A stretch of 64,000 nucleotides of DNA from Vampirovibrionales bacterium (lineage in GTDB: Bacteria; Cyanobacteriota; Vampirovibrionia; Vampirovibrionales; Vampirovibrionaceae): positions 1,922,001 through 1,986,000 of the forward strand of contig JADJRF010000005.1 in the NCBI GenBank assembly GCA_016712355.1, written 5' to 3'. Shown here in pieces: positions 7,473 to 16,040 of the stretch. The first letter of the stretch is position 1; each line of letters opens with the position of its first letter. The notes under the pieces were generated by a model, which worked only from the letters and a program-made list of their open reading frames with translations, was not told the DNA's origin and did no database searches. The translations under genes and the position numbers were made by a program.

Positions 7473-10136
7473 ATGCAAAGTTGCGCCATGGTGCGACGAT
7501 CGTCCCTGCGCGCGCCTCCCGCCGCCCACTCACAGGATATTCAATCGCCGATGGTCTCTCTCTCGCCGCCGCCGCTGCCCCGCAAAACGCCCATCGACGC
7601 CACGCTGCTGGAAGATATTCTCCTGCCGCAGGTCAATAAGCCGGGGCGCTATCTGGGTCTGGAGCAAGGCGCCTTCCGCAAGCCATTTGATCAGGCGCAG
7701 GCGACCATGGCCTTCGCCTTCCCGGATATTTACGAAATCGGGCTGTCAAACTACGGCATGAAGCTGCTTTATAGCGTGGTAAACGCGCGCGAAGGGCTCC
7801 TGTGCGATCGCGTCTACGCCCCCGCCGACGATATGAAAGCCGCGCTGGCCACCACGCAAACGCCCCTGTTTGGCGTTGAAAGCCGCGTGCCCTTGCGAGA
7901 CTTTGACCTGCTGGCGTTCTCGCTGCAATACGAACTGAACGCCACGTCGATACTCGGCATGCTGGAATCGGCGCAGATTCCCTTCCGCGCTGCCGACCGT
8001 CCGACGCTGGACTGGCCGCTGTTAATGGCGGGCGGCCCCGGCTGCGGGAATCCGATGCCGATGGCGGCGTTTTTCGACGCCTTTATCCTCGGCGACGGCG
8101 AAGAGGTATTGGTGGAGATTCTCGATGTCATTCGCGATGGAAAAGCGCGCGGCCTTGACAAGCCGGCCTTGCTGGCTGAGCTTGGCGCTCTGCGCGGGGT
8201 GTTTCTCCCCGGACAGACGACACGCGCAGAAAAGCGTCTGGTGGATATCGCCGCATTTGATGTCGAGCTGGCCCCGCTGATTCCTGCTGTGGCCGCCGTT
8301 CACGACCGCATCGTGGTGGAAGCCCGGCGCGGCTGCGATCGGATGTGTCGCTTTTGCCAGCCCTGTTTCATCAACCTGCCCGTGCGCGAGCAAAGTATCG
8401 AAACCATCCAGAAAAAGGCGCTTTCGGAACTCGCGCAGACGGGGTACGACGAATGCTCGCTGCTGTCGCTCTCAATTGCCGATTACTCGCAGTTTCGCGC
8501 GCTGGCGATCGAGGTTGCCGAGACGCTGGCTGAGCATCAGGTATCGCTGTCGCTGCCGAGCCAGCGCGCGGACCGCTTTAGCCTCGATGTCGCGCAGGCC
8601 GTACAAAGCGTCCGCAAAAGCACGCTGACCTTCGCCCCGGAAGCTGGCACGGCGCGCCTGCGAGACGTCATCAACAAGAATCTTACTGACGATGAGATTC
8701 TCAACGCGGTGACGACGGCCTACGAAGCGGGCTGGAACAAGGTGAAGCTGTATTTCATGATCGGCCTGCCGACCGAGACTCAGGCGGATCTGGATGGCAT
8801 CGTGGATATGGTGCAGCGCCTCAAGCTCGCCTGCAAGGCCATTCAGCGCGATCCGGCGCGATCGATTCGGCATCATCTGGATATTAACCTGACGTTTTCT
8901 AACTTCGTGCCCAAGCCGCACACGCCGTTTCAATGGGTTCCCCAAGCCTCCATGCCGGAGTTGCGCGAGAAAATCGCCTACCTGCGCCAGGCCTTTGGCA
9001 AAACGCCGGGCTTGAAGTTAAGCTTCACGGATCCCGAACTCAGCAAGCTGGAAGCCGTCATCGCCAAGGGCGACGAGCGCTTGGCCGATGTCATTGAGGG
9101 CGCCTATCAACGCGGCGCTTATCTCGACGCATGGGATTCCGTCGGATTCGCCAAGTGGTTCGCCGCCATGCAGGCGTGCGGCATCGATCCCGAAGCCGCC
9201 ACGCGCGAGCGGCTCATCACCCCCGGAGAAGCGCTGCCGTGGGATGCGATTGACATGGGGCTTGACGCTGCCTGGCTCAAAAGCGAATACGAGCGGGCAA
9301 TGGCAGCAGCCAGTACCACGCCGTGCTTTGAGACGTGCAGTTCCTGTGGCGTGTGCCCGACCTTTGCGACCTGGCCCTCGTTTGCGGCGGCCCCGCCCTC
9401 GCTAACGCCGTCGGCGCCCGGAGAGCCGCGCCGTCTGCGCGCGCGCCCGACCCAGCGCTCAGAGGCGATGACGCGCCCTCCCGCCTTCAAGCTTCGCCTG
9501 ACCATTGAAAAACGCGGCGCGCTTCGCTTTATCTCGCATCTGGATTGGCTGCGGCTGTTGCATCGGGCTGTGTTGGGCGCAGGCCTGCCGGTGGCGTATA
9601 GTCAGGGATTCAATCCAAAACCGCGCCTGTCGTTCAGCCCCGCGCTACCGATGTTTTGCGAAGCGCTGGCCGAATACGTCGATATTGATCTGGTGGAGGC
9701 CATCGAAGACGCGCTCGGCCCCTTGAACGCGCGTCTCCCCGAAGGCGGCAAGGCGCTGGCCCAGACGCTGCTACCTGCGCATTCGCCCGGCGTCGAGCCG
9801 AGCATCCGCCGCTGGAACTACACTGCCCGGTGGACTTGTCAGGACGACGATCAACGGGTTAAAATACAGGAACGAGTCAGATATCTGGCGGCCCAGCGGA
9901 CGCTGCCCATCGAACGGAAACGCTCCGGCAAGACCGGCTCATCTTCGGAAATTCTCGATTTGGCCCCGCATCTTGCTTCACTGGACGTCAGCGCCACTGA
10001 CCCTCATGTACAGGTTTCTTTCAGCTTCTCCAGCCCCCCGGCGGAAAAGCGCACCTACATCAAGCCCGTATGGCTCTTGAACCTGATTGACCCGGACGCC
10101 CGCTGGGCGCTTACCCGGACATCCATAGAGCTGTAA
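7473..10136 (+). CDS. Fused TIGR03960-type radical SAM protein plus DUF2344 (TIGR03936) domain
   Basis: 887 residues. The N-terminal half is a B12-binding-like region followed by a radical SAM core with the CxxxCxxC cluster at Cys288, Cys292 and Cys295. A second Cys-rich motif (CFETCSSCGVC) closes this module. From about residue 670 comes the separate DUF2344 module (FKLRLTIEKRGALRFISHLD...SQGFNPKPRLSF). These two families are usually adjacent genes or fused, and usually sit upstream of RNase E/G, exactly as here. The reaction is not established; a tRNA or rRNA modification role is often suggested. The start is uncertain: ATG at 7473 lacks a ribosome site, and ATG at 7548 is an alternative. 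Two TATAAC boxes (7447 and 7457) lie just upstream. Confidence 0.93.
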   Translation: MQSCAMVRRSSLRAPPAAHSQDIQSPMVSLSPPPLPRKTPIDATLLEDILLPQVNKPGRYLGLEQGAFRKPFDQAQATMAFAFPDIYEIGLSNYGMKLLYSVVNAREGLLCDRVYAPADDMKAALATTQTPLFGVESRVPLRDFDLLAFSLQYELNATSILGMLESAQIPFRAADRPTLDWPLLMAGGPGCGNPMPMAAFFDAFILGDGEEVLVEILDVIRDGKARGLDKPALLAELGALRGVFLPGQTTRAEKRLVDIAAFDVELAPLIPAVAAVHDRIVVEARRGCDRMCRFCQPCFINLPVREQSIETIQKKALSELAQTGYDECSLLSLSIADYSQFRALAIEVAETLAEHQVSLSLPSQRADRFSLDVAQAVQSVRKSTLTFAPEAGTARLRDVINKNLTDDEILNAVTTAYEAGWNKVKLYFMIGLPTETQADLDGIVDMVQRLKLACKAIQRDPARSIRHHLDINLTFSNFVPKPHTPFQWVPQASMPELREKIAYLRQAFGKTPGLKLSFTDPELSKLEAVIAKGDERLADVIEGAYQRGAYLDAWDSVGFAKWFAAMQACGIDPEAATRERLITPGEALPWDAIDMGLDAAWLKSEYERAMAAASTTPCFETCSSCGVCPTFATWPSFAAAPPSLTPSAPGEPRRLRARPTQRSEAMTRPPAFKLRLTIEKRGALRFISHLDWLRLLHRAVLGAGLPVAYSQGFNPKPRLSFSPALPMFCEALAEYVDIDLVEAIEDALGPLNARLPEGGKALAQTLLPAHSPGVEPSIRRWNYTARWTCQDDDQRVKIQERVRYLAAQRTLPIERKRSGKTGSSSEILDLAPHLASLDVSATDPHVQVSFSFSSPPAEKRTYIKPVWLLNLIDPDARWALTRTSIEL

Positions 10137-10279
10137 TCACGCGCTTCCTTGGGGGAAACCTGCATCAGACGGTTAGGCGCGCCGTGTCTGTCTCGTTGCC
10201 AGTTTTATCTCGCCGTGAAAGGGCGTTCCCCCGGTGCAGGCGGTTCCCATCAGCTTTTGTAACCCAATCGTTTTACGCG

Positions 10280-10316
10280 CGCGCGCCAAGCGCCCGGCAG
10301 CCGCTTGCGTCGCGCG
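10280..10316 (+). promoter_or_regulatory. GC-rich hairpin in the rne/rng leader
   Basis: In the 279-base gap before rne I see a two-part stem: CGCGCG (10280-10285) with CGCGCG (10311-10316), and AAGCG (10288-10292) with CGCTT (10302-10306). The rest of the gap holds no credible gene. E. coli RNase E controls its own mRNA through 5' leader hairpins, so an autoregulatory role is a reasonable inference here. It could instead be a terminator of the upstream gene. Confidence 0.4.
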
Positions 10317-10415
10317 AGTTTTACCCGATGATTCGCTTCATGCGTCTGGCATGGGGCTTTTTCGCATTGACAGAAGCAAATCGTAAGCCACGCTTAACTG
10401 ATAAGGATTTTTCTC

Positions 10416-12614
10416 ATGACCAAACGTAAAGTCATTGTCTCCGAGCGCGATAACATCGCAGCGCTCTTTGAAGACGATCGGGCCGTTGAATTTCTGATTC
10501 ACCGAGGCGATATGCTCTTGGGCGACGTGTATCTGTGCACGGTCGAAAACGTTTTGCCCAGTATCGACGCGGCGTTCGTTAACGTCGGCGGCGAAAAGAT
10601 GGGGTTTCTGCACTCCAGCGACGCGCAGGGGCGCGGCGATCTGACCGAGCGTCTGAAGCCCAAGCAAAAACTCGTCGTACAGGTGATGAAAGAACCCACC
10701 GGCCATAAAGGGCCGCGCGTGACCACCAACATCAGCCTGCCGGGGCGTTTTCTGGTGTTGATGCCGGAATCCAAGGGAATCAGTATCAGCCGCAAGATTG
10801 ACGCCCAAAAAGAACGCTCGCGCCTGAAAGCCATTGTGAGTATGGTCAAACCACATGGCGTGGGCGTGATCATTCGCACCGAAGCGAATAATCAGAAAGA
10901 ATCCGACATTCAGGAAGACTTTGAAACCCTGCTGGAGCGCTGGCAAAATATCGCAGCCGCCGCCGACACGTCGTCGCCGCCCTCGTTACTGTATCGCGAT
11001 CAGGATTTGCTGTATCGCGTGATTCGCGAAGTCGTCACCGAGGACGTGACTGAAATCATCGTGGATACCGCCTTTGGCCAGCAACGGGCGCAACAGTTGC
11101 TGCAAAACTGGAATCTCGATAAAAACATCAAGGTCACGCTGCACGCCGGCGCGCAATCGATTCTGGTCGGGACTGGCGTGGATCGCGAAATCAAGCTGGC
11201 GCTGAATACCAAAGTCCCCCTGCCCTGTGGGGGGTATCTCTATGTACAGCCGACAGAGGCGCTGACCGTCATCGATGTTAACAGCGGCAAGTTTACCAGT
11301 TTGAAATCGCAGGCTGAGACCATTCGCCTGACCAATCTGGAAGCCTGTACGGAGATCGCCCGTCAACTGCGTCTGCGCAATATCGGCGGGATGATTGTCG
11401 TGGATTTCATTGATATGGAGTCGCGCGCCGATCAGCTCAGCATTCTCGAAGCGTTTGAAAACGAGCTGGCGCCGGATAAATCCAAGCCGCAGATGGGCCA
11501 ACTGACCGATCTCGGCCTTGTGGAAATGACGCGTCATCGCCAGGGCCAGTCCTTGAGCGAGATTTTCTCGCATCACTGCTCGGCGTGCGATGGCACGGGA
11601 CACGCGGTAGAGTCGTTTGGCTGGTCGCCGCCTAACGTCGAAGGCGACCCGCGCCTTCAGAGCAGATTCCAGCGCGGCGGACAGGGTCGCAACAACGGGC
11701 CGCGCGGTCGCGATCGCGGACCCAGACCGCCTGCCGCTTCTAATGCCACGGTGACGCCAGGCGATCGCGCGCCTCGTTTTCCGCTGAACGGCCCTGCGCC
11801 GGATGCCTCGCCTGCAACAGGCGCGGCGCCAGGCGCGCCCGCTTCTCAACAACGCGGCATGGGGCCTCGTCCCGGCAGCGGTGGCGCGCCCGGAGCCCCT
11901 CAGGGAGGGCGTCCCGACTCGCGACGCCCCAGCGATTTCTTTGCGCTGGAAGAACGACTGCGGGAGCGTATTTTTGTGGAGCTGGGCGTCCGTTTCGCCT
12001 ATGTGGCCAAATTCTCCAGTACGCCGCCGCAGGCCAATTTCCATCTGTCCCGTATGAATCCGCGGGCTAATGACATTCAGACGCTGGTTCGGACGATTGA
12101 AACCGTCGGTCCGGGCGAATACGCGCAATCGCGCCTGATGGACGACGAGGACGGCAACGGCGACTCGCCTCAGGATGATCGCGCCGCCGCCGGCGAGGAA
12201 CGAGCGGAACGCTCGATGACCTCGGATGAAGGCGCTTTCGGCGATCTGGACGTGGATGATCTGGGGCCTGAGGCGTCTTCGCCAGCCTCTCAAGAGTCTC
12301 AAGACGCATCTGACGAGTTGTCCCCTGTAGAAGAGGACGATGAGGAGGCGCCGCGATCGTCGACGCGCTCTCGCCTGCTGAAGGAGTCGCTTGTCAAAGA
12401 TGACGAGGACTGGTCCGCCCTGCATCAGCGCAACCTTGAGCAGGTCGACGCTTCTGATGATGACGATGAGGACGAGCGCGATGACCGCGACGACGCGAGA
12501 ATCGCCCCGCCGGATGCGTCCGAAGAAGACGAGACCGAGGCCGAAGACAAGCCCAAGCGTCGTCGCGGGCGTCCGCCCAAACGCGCTAAAATCACGGTGG
12601 ACAGCCGGGATTAA
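10416..12614 (+). CDS. rne: Ribonuclease E/G family endoribonuclease
   Basis: Single-strand endoribonuclease for mRNA decay and rRNA/tRNA maturation. 732 residues. S1 RNA-binding region (about 35-105, with the VLPSIDAAFVNVG signature), catalytic core with metal-binding Asp287 (TVIDVNSGKF) and Asp330 (IVVDFIDM), and the Zn-link cysteines Cys388/Cys391 (CSACDGTG). From about residue 400 the chain is disordered: Arg/Gly/Pro-rich, then strongly acidic, ending in a basic KRRRGRPPKRAK patch. The core resembles RNase G or cyanobacterial RNase E; the long tail argues for an RNase E-like scaffold. ATG at 10416 follows AAGGA with good spacing. The next gene, mdh, starts 46 bases downstream. Confidence 0.95.
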   Translation: MTKRKVIVSERDNIAALFEDDRAVEFLIHRGDMLLGDVYLCTVENVLPSIDAAFVNVGGEKMGFLHSSDAQGRGDLTERLKPKQKLVVQVMKEPTGHKGPRVTTNISLPGRFLVLMPESKGISISRKIDAQKERSRLKAIVSMVKPHGVGVIIRTEANNQKESDIQEDFETLLERWQNIAAAADTSSPPSLLYRDQDLLYRVIREVVTEDVTEIIVDTAFGQQRAQQLLQNWNLDKNIKVTLHAGAQSILVGTGVDREIKLALNTKVPLPCGGYLYVQPTEALTVIDVNSGKFTSLKSQAETIRLTNLEACTEIARQLRLRNIGGMIVVDFIDMESRADQLSILEAFENELAPDKSKPQMGQLTDLGLVEMTRHRQGQSLSEIFSHHCSACDGTGHAVESFGWSPPNVEGDPRLQSRFQRGGQGRNNGPRGRDRGPRPPAASNATVTPGDRAPRFPLNGPAPDASPATGAAPGAPASQQRGMGPRPGSGGAPGAPQGGRPDSRRPSDFFALEERLRERIFVELGVRFAYVAKFSSTPPQANFHLSRMNPRANDIQTLVRTIETVGPGEYAQSRLMDDEDGNGDSPQDDRAAAGEERAERSMTSDEGAFGDLDVDDLGPEASSPASQESQDASDELSPVEEDDEEAPRSSTRSRLLKESLVKDDEDWSALHQRNLEQVDASDDDDEDERDDRDDARIAPPDASEEDETEAEDKPKRRRGRPPKRAKITVDSRD

Positions 12615-12660
12615 CGTCATCAGGCATTGTTTTTTAGCGAGTTAAAGGAGATTTTTCCGC

Positions 12661-13602
12661 ATGCATAAGAAAATTGCCGTTATCGGGGCCGGAAACGTCG
12701 GCGCGTCGCTCTCGCAACGTCTTGCCGAAGCCGAATTGGCCAAAACCGTCGTGATGATTGACATCGTGGAAGGCGTTCCGCAAGGCAAGGCGCTGGATAT
12801 CCTCCAGGCCGGACCGGTTTACGGTTACGATTCGCGCGTTATCGGCAGCAATGACTACAGCGCGCTGGACGGCGCCAGTATCGTGGCCATCACGGCTGGT
12901 ATGCCTCGCAAGCCCGGCATGAGTCGCGATGATCTGCTGGAAGTCAACGCCAAAATCATGACCGACGTCTGCACGCAGGTAAAGCGCTATGCGCCGGACG
13001 CCATCGTCATTGTCGTCTCCAATCCGCTGGACGCCATGTGTCACGTCGCCCTGAAGGCCACGGGTTTTCCGCATCAGCGCGTGCTGGGGATGGCAGGCGT
13101 GCTGGATACGTCGCGCTTCCGCACGTTTATCGCCGAAGCGTTGAACGTCTGCGTCGAGCAGGTGCAAGCCTTTGTGCTGGGCGGCCACGGCGATTCGATG
13201 GTCCCGCTGGTGCGCTACACGACCGTCGCCGGGATTCCCTTGACGGCGTTGATGCCCGCCGATCAGATCGAGCAGATCGTCACGCGCGCGCGCAACGGCG
13301 GCGCCGAGATCGTCAGCCTGCTGAAAACCGGCTCGGCTTACTACGCCCCCAGCGCCTCGGTGGTCGAAATGATTGAAGCCATCGTCAAAGACAAAAATAA
13401 AATCCTGCCGTCGGCTGTGTATCTCACCGGCCAGTATGGCGTGCGGGATCTGTACGTCGGCGTACCGGTCAAGCTCGGCGCCAACGGCATTGAGCAGGTG
13501 ATGGAAATCGAGCTGAGCGCCGAAGAGCGTCAGATGCTCGAGATTTCCATTCAGGACGTCGCCGCCAATGTCGAAAAACTCAATAGCAAAGTCCCCGCCT
13601 AG
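12661..13602 (+). CDS. mdh: Malate dehydrogenase (LDH-like type)
   Basis: NAD-dependent interconversion of malate and oxaloacetate in the TCA cycle. 313 residues. The N-terminal [11 protein letters not shown] dinucleotide motif is followed by an Asp acceptor (MIDIVEG), indicating NAD preference. The substrate loop [12 protein letters not shown] carries the MDH-type arginines, and the catalytic His sits in [11 protein letters not shown] strong AAAGGAGAT ribosome site precedes the ATG. It works in the same cycle as the succinate dehydrogenase at 56.6-60.2 kb. Confidence 0.96.
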   Translation: MHKKIAVIGAGNVGASLSQRLAEAELAKTVVMIDIVEGVPQGKALDILQAGPVYGYDSRVIGSNDYSALDGASIVAITAGMPRKPGMSRDDLLEVNAKIMTDVCTQVKRYAPDAIVIVVSNPLDAMCHVALKATGFPHQRVLGMAGVLDTSRFRTFIAEALNVCVEQVQAFVLGGHGDSMVPLVRYTTVAGIPLTALMPADQIEQIVTRARNGGAEIVSLLKTGSAYYAPSASVVEMIEAIVKDKNKILPSAVYLTGQYGVRDLYVGVPVKLGANGIEQVMEIELSAEERQMLEISIQDVAANVEKLNSKVPA

Positions 13603-13633
13603 GCAGGGGCGCTAAAATCCGGTTTAAAGCGCC
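13592..13633. terminator. Two overlapping hairpins at the mdh 3' end
   Basis: CCCCGCC/GGCAGGGG spans the mdh stop codon (13592-13609). GGCGCT (13608-13613) pairs with AGCGCC (13628-13633). They lie between mdh and a convergent small gene, so a bidirectional terminator is likely, although there is no long U-run. Confidence 0.4.
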
Positions 13634-13676
13634 GTCATGGCCCGCGCGGTTTTGCCCGCGTCCGGCGATGGCGGCG

Positions 13677-13847
13677 TTACCTTAAATAGGCGTAATCGAA
13701 TGCCGATTCGTCTGCTAGCGAGGCCCAGTCGAGTAGCTCGCGCTGCGCTTGCTGCAGCTTGGCGAAATTTACCCACGACGCGCGTTGCCCCGGATCGGGC
13801 GTTGGGCAGTGTGGGGTCATCAGGGGGCGATTGGGAGGGGCGTCCAT
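13677..13847 (-). CDS. Small hypothetical protein (56 residues)
   Basis: An ATG at 13847 opens a 56-codon frame ending TAA at 13677-13679. The product starts MDAPPNRPLMTP, has a Pro-rich N-terminus, then a well-formed amphipathic helix around WVNFAKLQQAQRELLDWASL, and ends DYAYLR. Codon use matches the neighbours and third positions are GC-rich, which supports real coding. A weak AGAAAGAG lies upstream. It is on the same strand as thiL, 126 bases downstream of it, behind an AT-rich stretch that could hold its promoter. No family recognised. Confidence 0.5.
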   Translation of the reverse strand: MDAPPNRPLMTPHCPTPDPGQRASWVNFAKLQQAQRELLDWASLADESAFDYAYLR

Positions 13848-13973
13848 CAGCGAGACTCTTTCTGTGGCGTAGGGCTTGAACTCTGTATCCGTTGAGGATT
13901 TTTAATTTTAAAAAACAGTTATATATCTATTAAAAATAAAAAAGATATAAAATTGCGTTTTTGTTACATCCTG
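13848..13973 (-). promoter_or_regulatory. AT-rich gap between thiL and the small gene
   Basis: Roughly 13890-13980 is a block of A/T runs (for example TTATATATCTATTAAAAAT) unlike the surrounding GC-rich DNA. On the minus strand it offers TATATAA-type -10 candidates for the 56-residue gene. It may also provide U-rich termination for thiL. No exact promoter can be fixed by eye. Confidence 0.3.
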
Positions 13974-14993
13974 TTATTGAAAGTGTCGCCAGGTTTTATC
14001 AAAAGACAACGCTTCCCACTGAGCGCCGTTGCGCGGCAGCCAGACGGCCTCGGGCGCGCCTTCGCGTACGCGTCCTATAACGGTAAAACCCTTGGGCAGA
14101 AAGGCCGTCACCGGGACCGTCGCAATCAGTTCAAAGTCTTCTCCTCCGTACAGGGCCAGCTCAGCGGCAGAGCGCCCATGTCCGTCGGCAAATTGGCTGA
14201 CTTGCGGATGCATGGGCAGCCATTCTTCAGCCAGTTCCAGACGAACGCCGCTGGCGGCGGCGATTTTCAATGCGGCGTCAGCCAGTCCGTCGCTGGAGTC
14301 CATCAGGCTATAGCGCGAGAACAGTCGCGAGAGTTTTAGCGCTTCGCTCTGGCGCGGCGTTGGTCGCAGGTGCGCCAGACGACAGGCCTCATAACCGGCG
14401 ATATCGCGTTGAAAGGCCTGCAAGCCGACAGCGCTCATCCCGTGGAATCCGGTGCAGATCACCGCGTCGCCCGGCATGGCTTGCGAGCGTCTGCCCAGCG
14501 TGTGCTCGATCGGCAATTCTCCGACAGCGGCGACGTTGATGATTAGCTGATCCGCGCCAACAGTATCCCCGCCGATGACCCGGCCGCCGAACTGTCGGCA
14601 GATCGTCGCCAGTGAGGCGTAAAATGGTTCCAGAAAGCGCGCGTCGTCTGCTTCCGTAAGGCCCAGCGATACCAGCAGATAAGTCAGCCGTCCGCCCATC
14701 GCGGCAATATCGCTGATGTTGACCGCAGCGGCCTTCCACGCGATATCGGCGGGCGAAGACCATCGGCGATCGAAATGCCGGCCTTCTACGAGCAGATCGG
14801 TGGTGTAAATGCGCCGGTCGTTTGGATCGAAGAACGCGTCATCGTCCAGCGCCAACCCTTGTGCGCGCGGATCGCGTCCCGCGTTGAGCGTCGCCTCAAT
14901 GCAGGCGATTCGGTCGCGTTCATTCACGGCGTCGGGCCCAATATGCCTACAAAAAAACACAGCGGCGCCCGTTTCCGGGAACGCCGCGTCCAT
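13974..14993 (-). CDS. thiL: Thiamine-monophosphate kinase
   Basis: Phosphorylates thiamine monophosphate to thiamine pyrophosphate with ATP, the last step of cofactor synthesis. 339 residues with PurM-like family motifs in order: metal-binding Asp cluster ALDDDAFF, TTDLLVEGRHF, NISDIAAMGG, IGGDTVG, MDSSDGLAD and YGGEDFEL. The length fits the family. It lies 31 bases downstream of a small GNNPF protein gene on the same strand and probably shares its transcript. Confidence 0.95.
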   Translation of the reverse strand: MDAAFPETGAAVFFCRHIGPDAVNERDRIACIEATLNAGRDPRAQGLALDDDAFFDPNDRRIYTTDLLVEGRHFDRRWSSPADIAWKAAAVNISDIAAMGGRLTYLLVSLGLTEADDARFLEPFYASLATICRQFGGRVIGGDTVGADQLIINVAAVGELPIEHTLGRRSQAMPGDAVICTGFHGMSAVGLQAFQRDIAGYEACRLAHLRPTPRQSEALKLSRLFSRYSLMDSSDGLADAALKIAAASGVRLELAEEWLPMHPQVSQFADGHGRSAAELALYGGEDFELIATVPVTAFLPKGFTVIGRVREGAPEAVWLPRNGAQWEALSFDKTWRHFQ

Positions 14994-15024
14994 ATGATAG
15001 CATTAATGGAGAGAAGGAGAGCAA

Positions 15025-15291
15025 TTAGGCGAAAGCGATATCGCGAGCTTGGCCATATCCGCCGAACACAGGCGCGGAATAATTGGCTGGCTGTAATTTT
15101 TGAGCGCCGAGAGTATAGCAATTGCCAGCGACAGCGTTTTCAAAGCTTTTGTCATTCAGGCCGCCGTCGGCGCCCTGGAATCGGGGCGTTTGCTGAGGCT
15201 GCGAAACCCGACCGGGGGACGCAACGCCTGGCATTGCCACCATCGAGGAGGCGAAGGGGTTATTGCCGTATATTTTATCAATAGACGCCAT
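15025..15291 (-). CDS. Small GNNPF-motif protein, hypothetical (88 residues)
   Basis: The ATG at 15291 is chosen because GGAGTGG precedes it at a good distance; an upstream TTG at 15315 would add eight residues. The product begins MASIDKIYGNNPF, is low-complexity and Pro/Gln/Gly-rich, has a single Cys (GNCYTLG), and ends with FGGYGQARDIAFA. There is no signal peptide or TM helix. A second small protein at 43101-43295 shares GNNPF near its start and a GGFG-type motif near its end, so the two may form a lineage-specific family. It precedes thiL by 31 bases. Function unknown. Confidence 0.65.
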   Translation of the reverse strand: MASIDKIYGNNPFASSMVAMPGVASPGRVSQPQQTPRFQGADGGLNDKSFENAVAGNCYTLGAQKLQPANYSAPVFGGYGQARDIAFA

Positions 15292-15315
15292 TTTAACCAC
15301 TCCAGACTCGCTCAA

Positions 15316-15921
15316 TCAGCGCTTACAGATGAATAAAACCCGAGTTCGGGGGGAAGTTGTTAGCCACAGGCCTTTCTTAGCGATGATTTAATGTTTGGAT
15401 CCAGAGGATATCTCAGGATGTCTTTTTATGTCACGGATTTGCGCCGCTATGGCGTGTGGCGTGAAGGTGACTTCTCGAGAAGCGCTCCCGTTCCGAACCG
15501 AATCCTGTGTTTTGAAGGGGTTTTCAACCCTCAGGATGCGTTTTGTAGCGTCCCGGTGCGGGTGTTCGCTTCTGAAGGTAAGATTTGGGCTTGAAACGTT
15601 CGCCTTAATCACGGCGACATCAAAGATTAGCCGCTGCCATCGCGCTGACAGCGGGTCAATCATGTTAGCGCTGCCGTTACGCAGTCGCGAGGATCCTCTC
15701 AATAGGGGAACCGTCCTGAAATGGAGCAAACAGGTTACAGCGTTCCTCACAGAATGAAGCGCATCAGAAAACGCGCCCATTGGATGGAAATCTAAAACCC
15801 TGTGCCCGTGCGACAAACGAGGATTGTTATTAAGAAGTATAAATCGAAGCGTTTATGAATGCTCGCATGTTGGCATGAAACCTATGTCTGGCAAGGTTGG
15901 TTTGTTGGAACTCGGACGGGT
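15316..15921. other. Region without a recognisable gene
   Basis: About 600 bases with weaker GC bias than the coding DNA around it. Open frames exist on both strands (for example 15388-15816 minus and 15395-15757 plus), but their products look like random sequence: no domain, Arg/Ser/His-rich, no ribosome site. I see no tRNA, tmRNA, RNase P or SRP RNA signature. It may be a long leader, a regulatory RNA or a gene remnant. Confidence 0.4.
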
Positions 15922-15948
15922 TAAAGTTTTCCACGCGGCTGCCGAAAT
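15922..15948 (+). promoter_or_regulatory. Sigma-28 (FliA)-type promoter ahead of flp
   Basis: TAAAGTTT (15922-15929), exactly 11 bases, then GCCGAAAT (15941-15948). The enteric sigma-28 consensus is TAAAGTTT-N11-GCCGATAA: the -35 matches 8 of 8 and the -10 matches 6 of 8. Transcription would start near 15955, giving a leader of about 86 bases before the Flp pilin ATG. This would place pilus genes in the flagellar late-gene regulon. Confidence 0.55.
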
Positions 15949-16040
15949 GTTAAGCGGAAGCCTGTGCTGGAGTTGATGGCTCGCACGTATACACAAGCCT
16001 CCGCCCGTGAGAGTTGGTAAGCCTTAGGAGTATTGCGCAC

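Noticed and set aside
10184..10429. 81-codon frame in the rne leader
   Set aside because: Runs into rne, contains the hairpin, and is not protein-like.
10986..12620. 544-codon minus-strand frame opposite rne
   Set aside because: Overlaps the whole RNase E/G gene; product is Arg/Leu-rich with no recognisable fold.
13637..13879. 80-codon plus-strand frame after mdh
   Set aside because: Arg/Ala-rich, no ribosome site, and opposite the better-supported 56-residue minus-strand gene.
15388..15816. 142-codon minus-strand frame, and a plus-strand frame at 15395-15757
   Set aside because: No ribosome site, no family, atypical codon use; the two overlap one another, so neither is supported.
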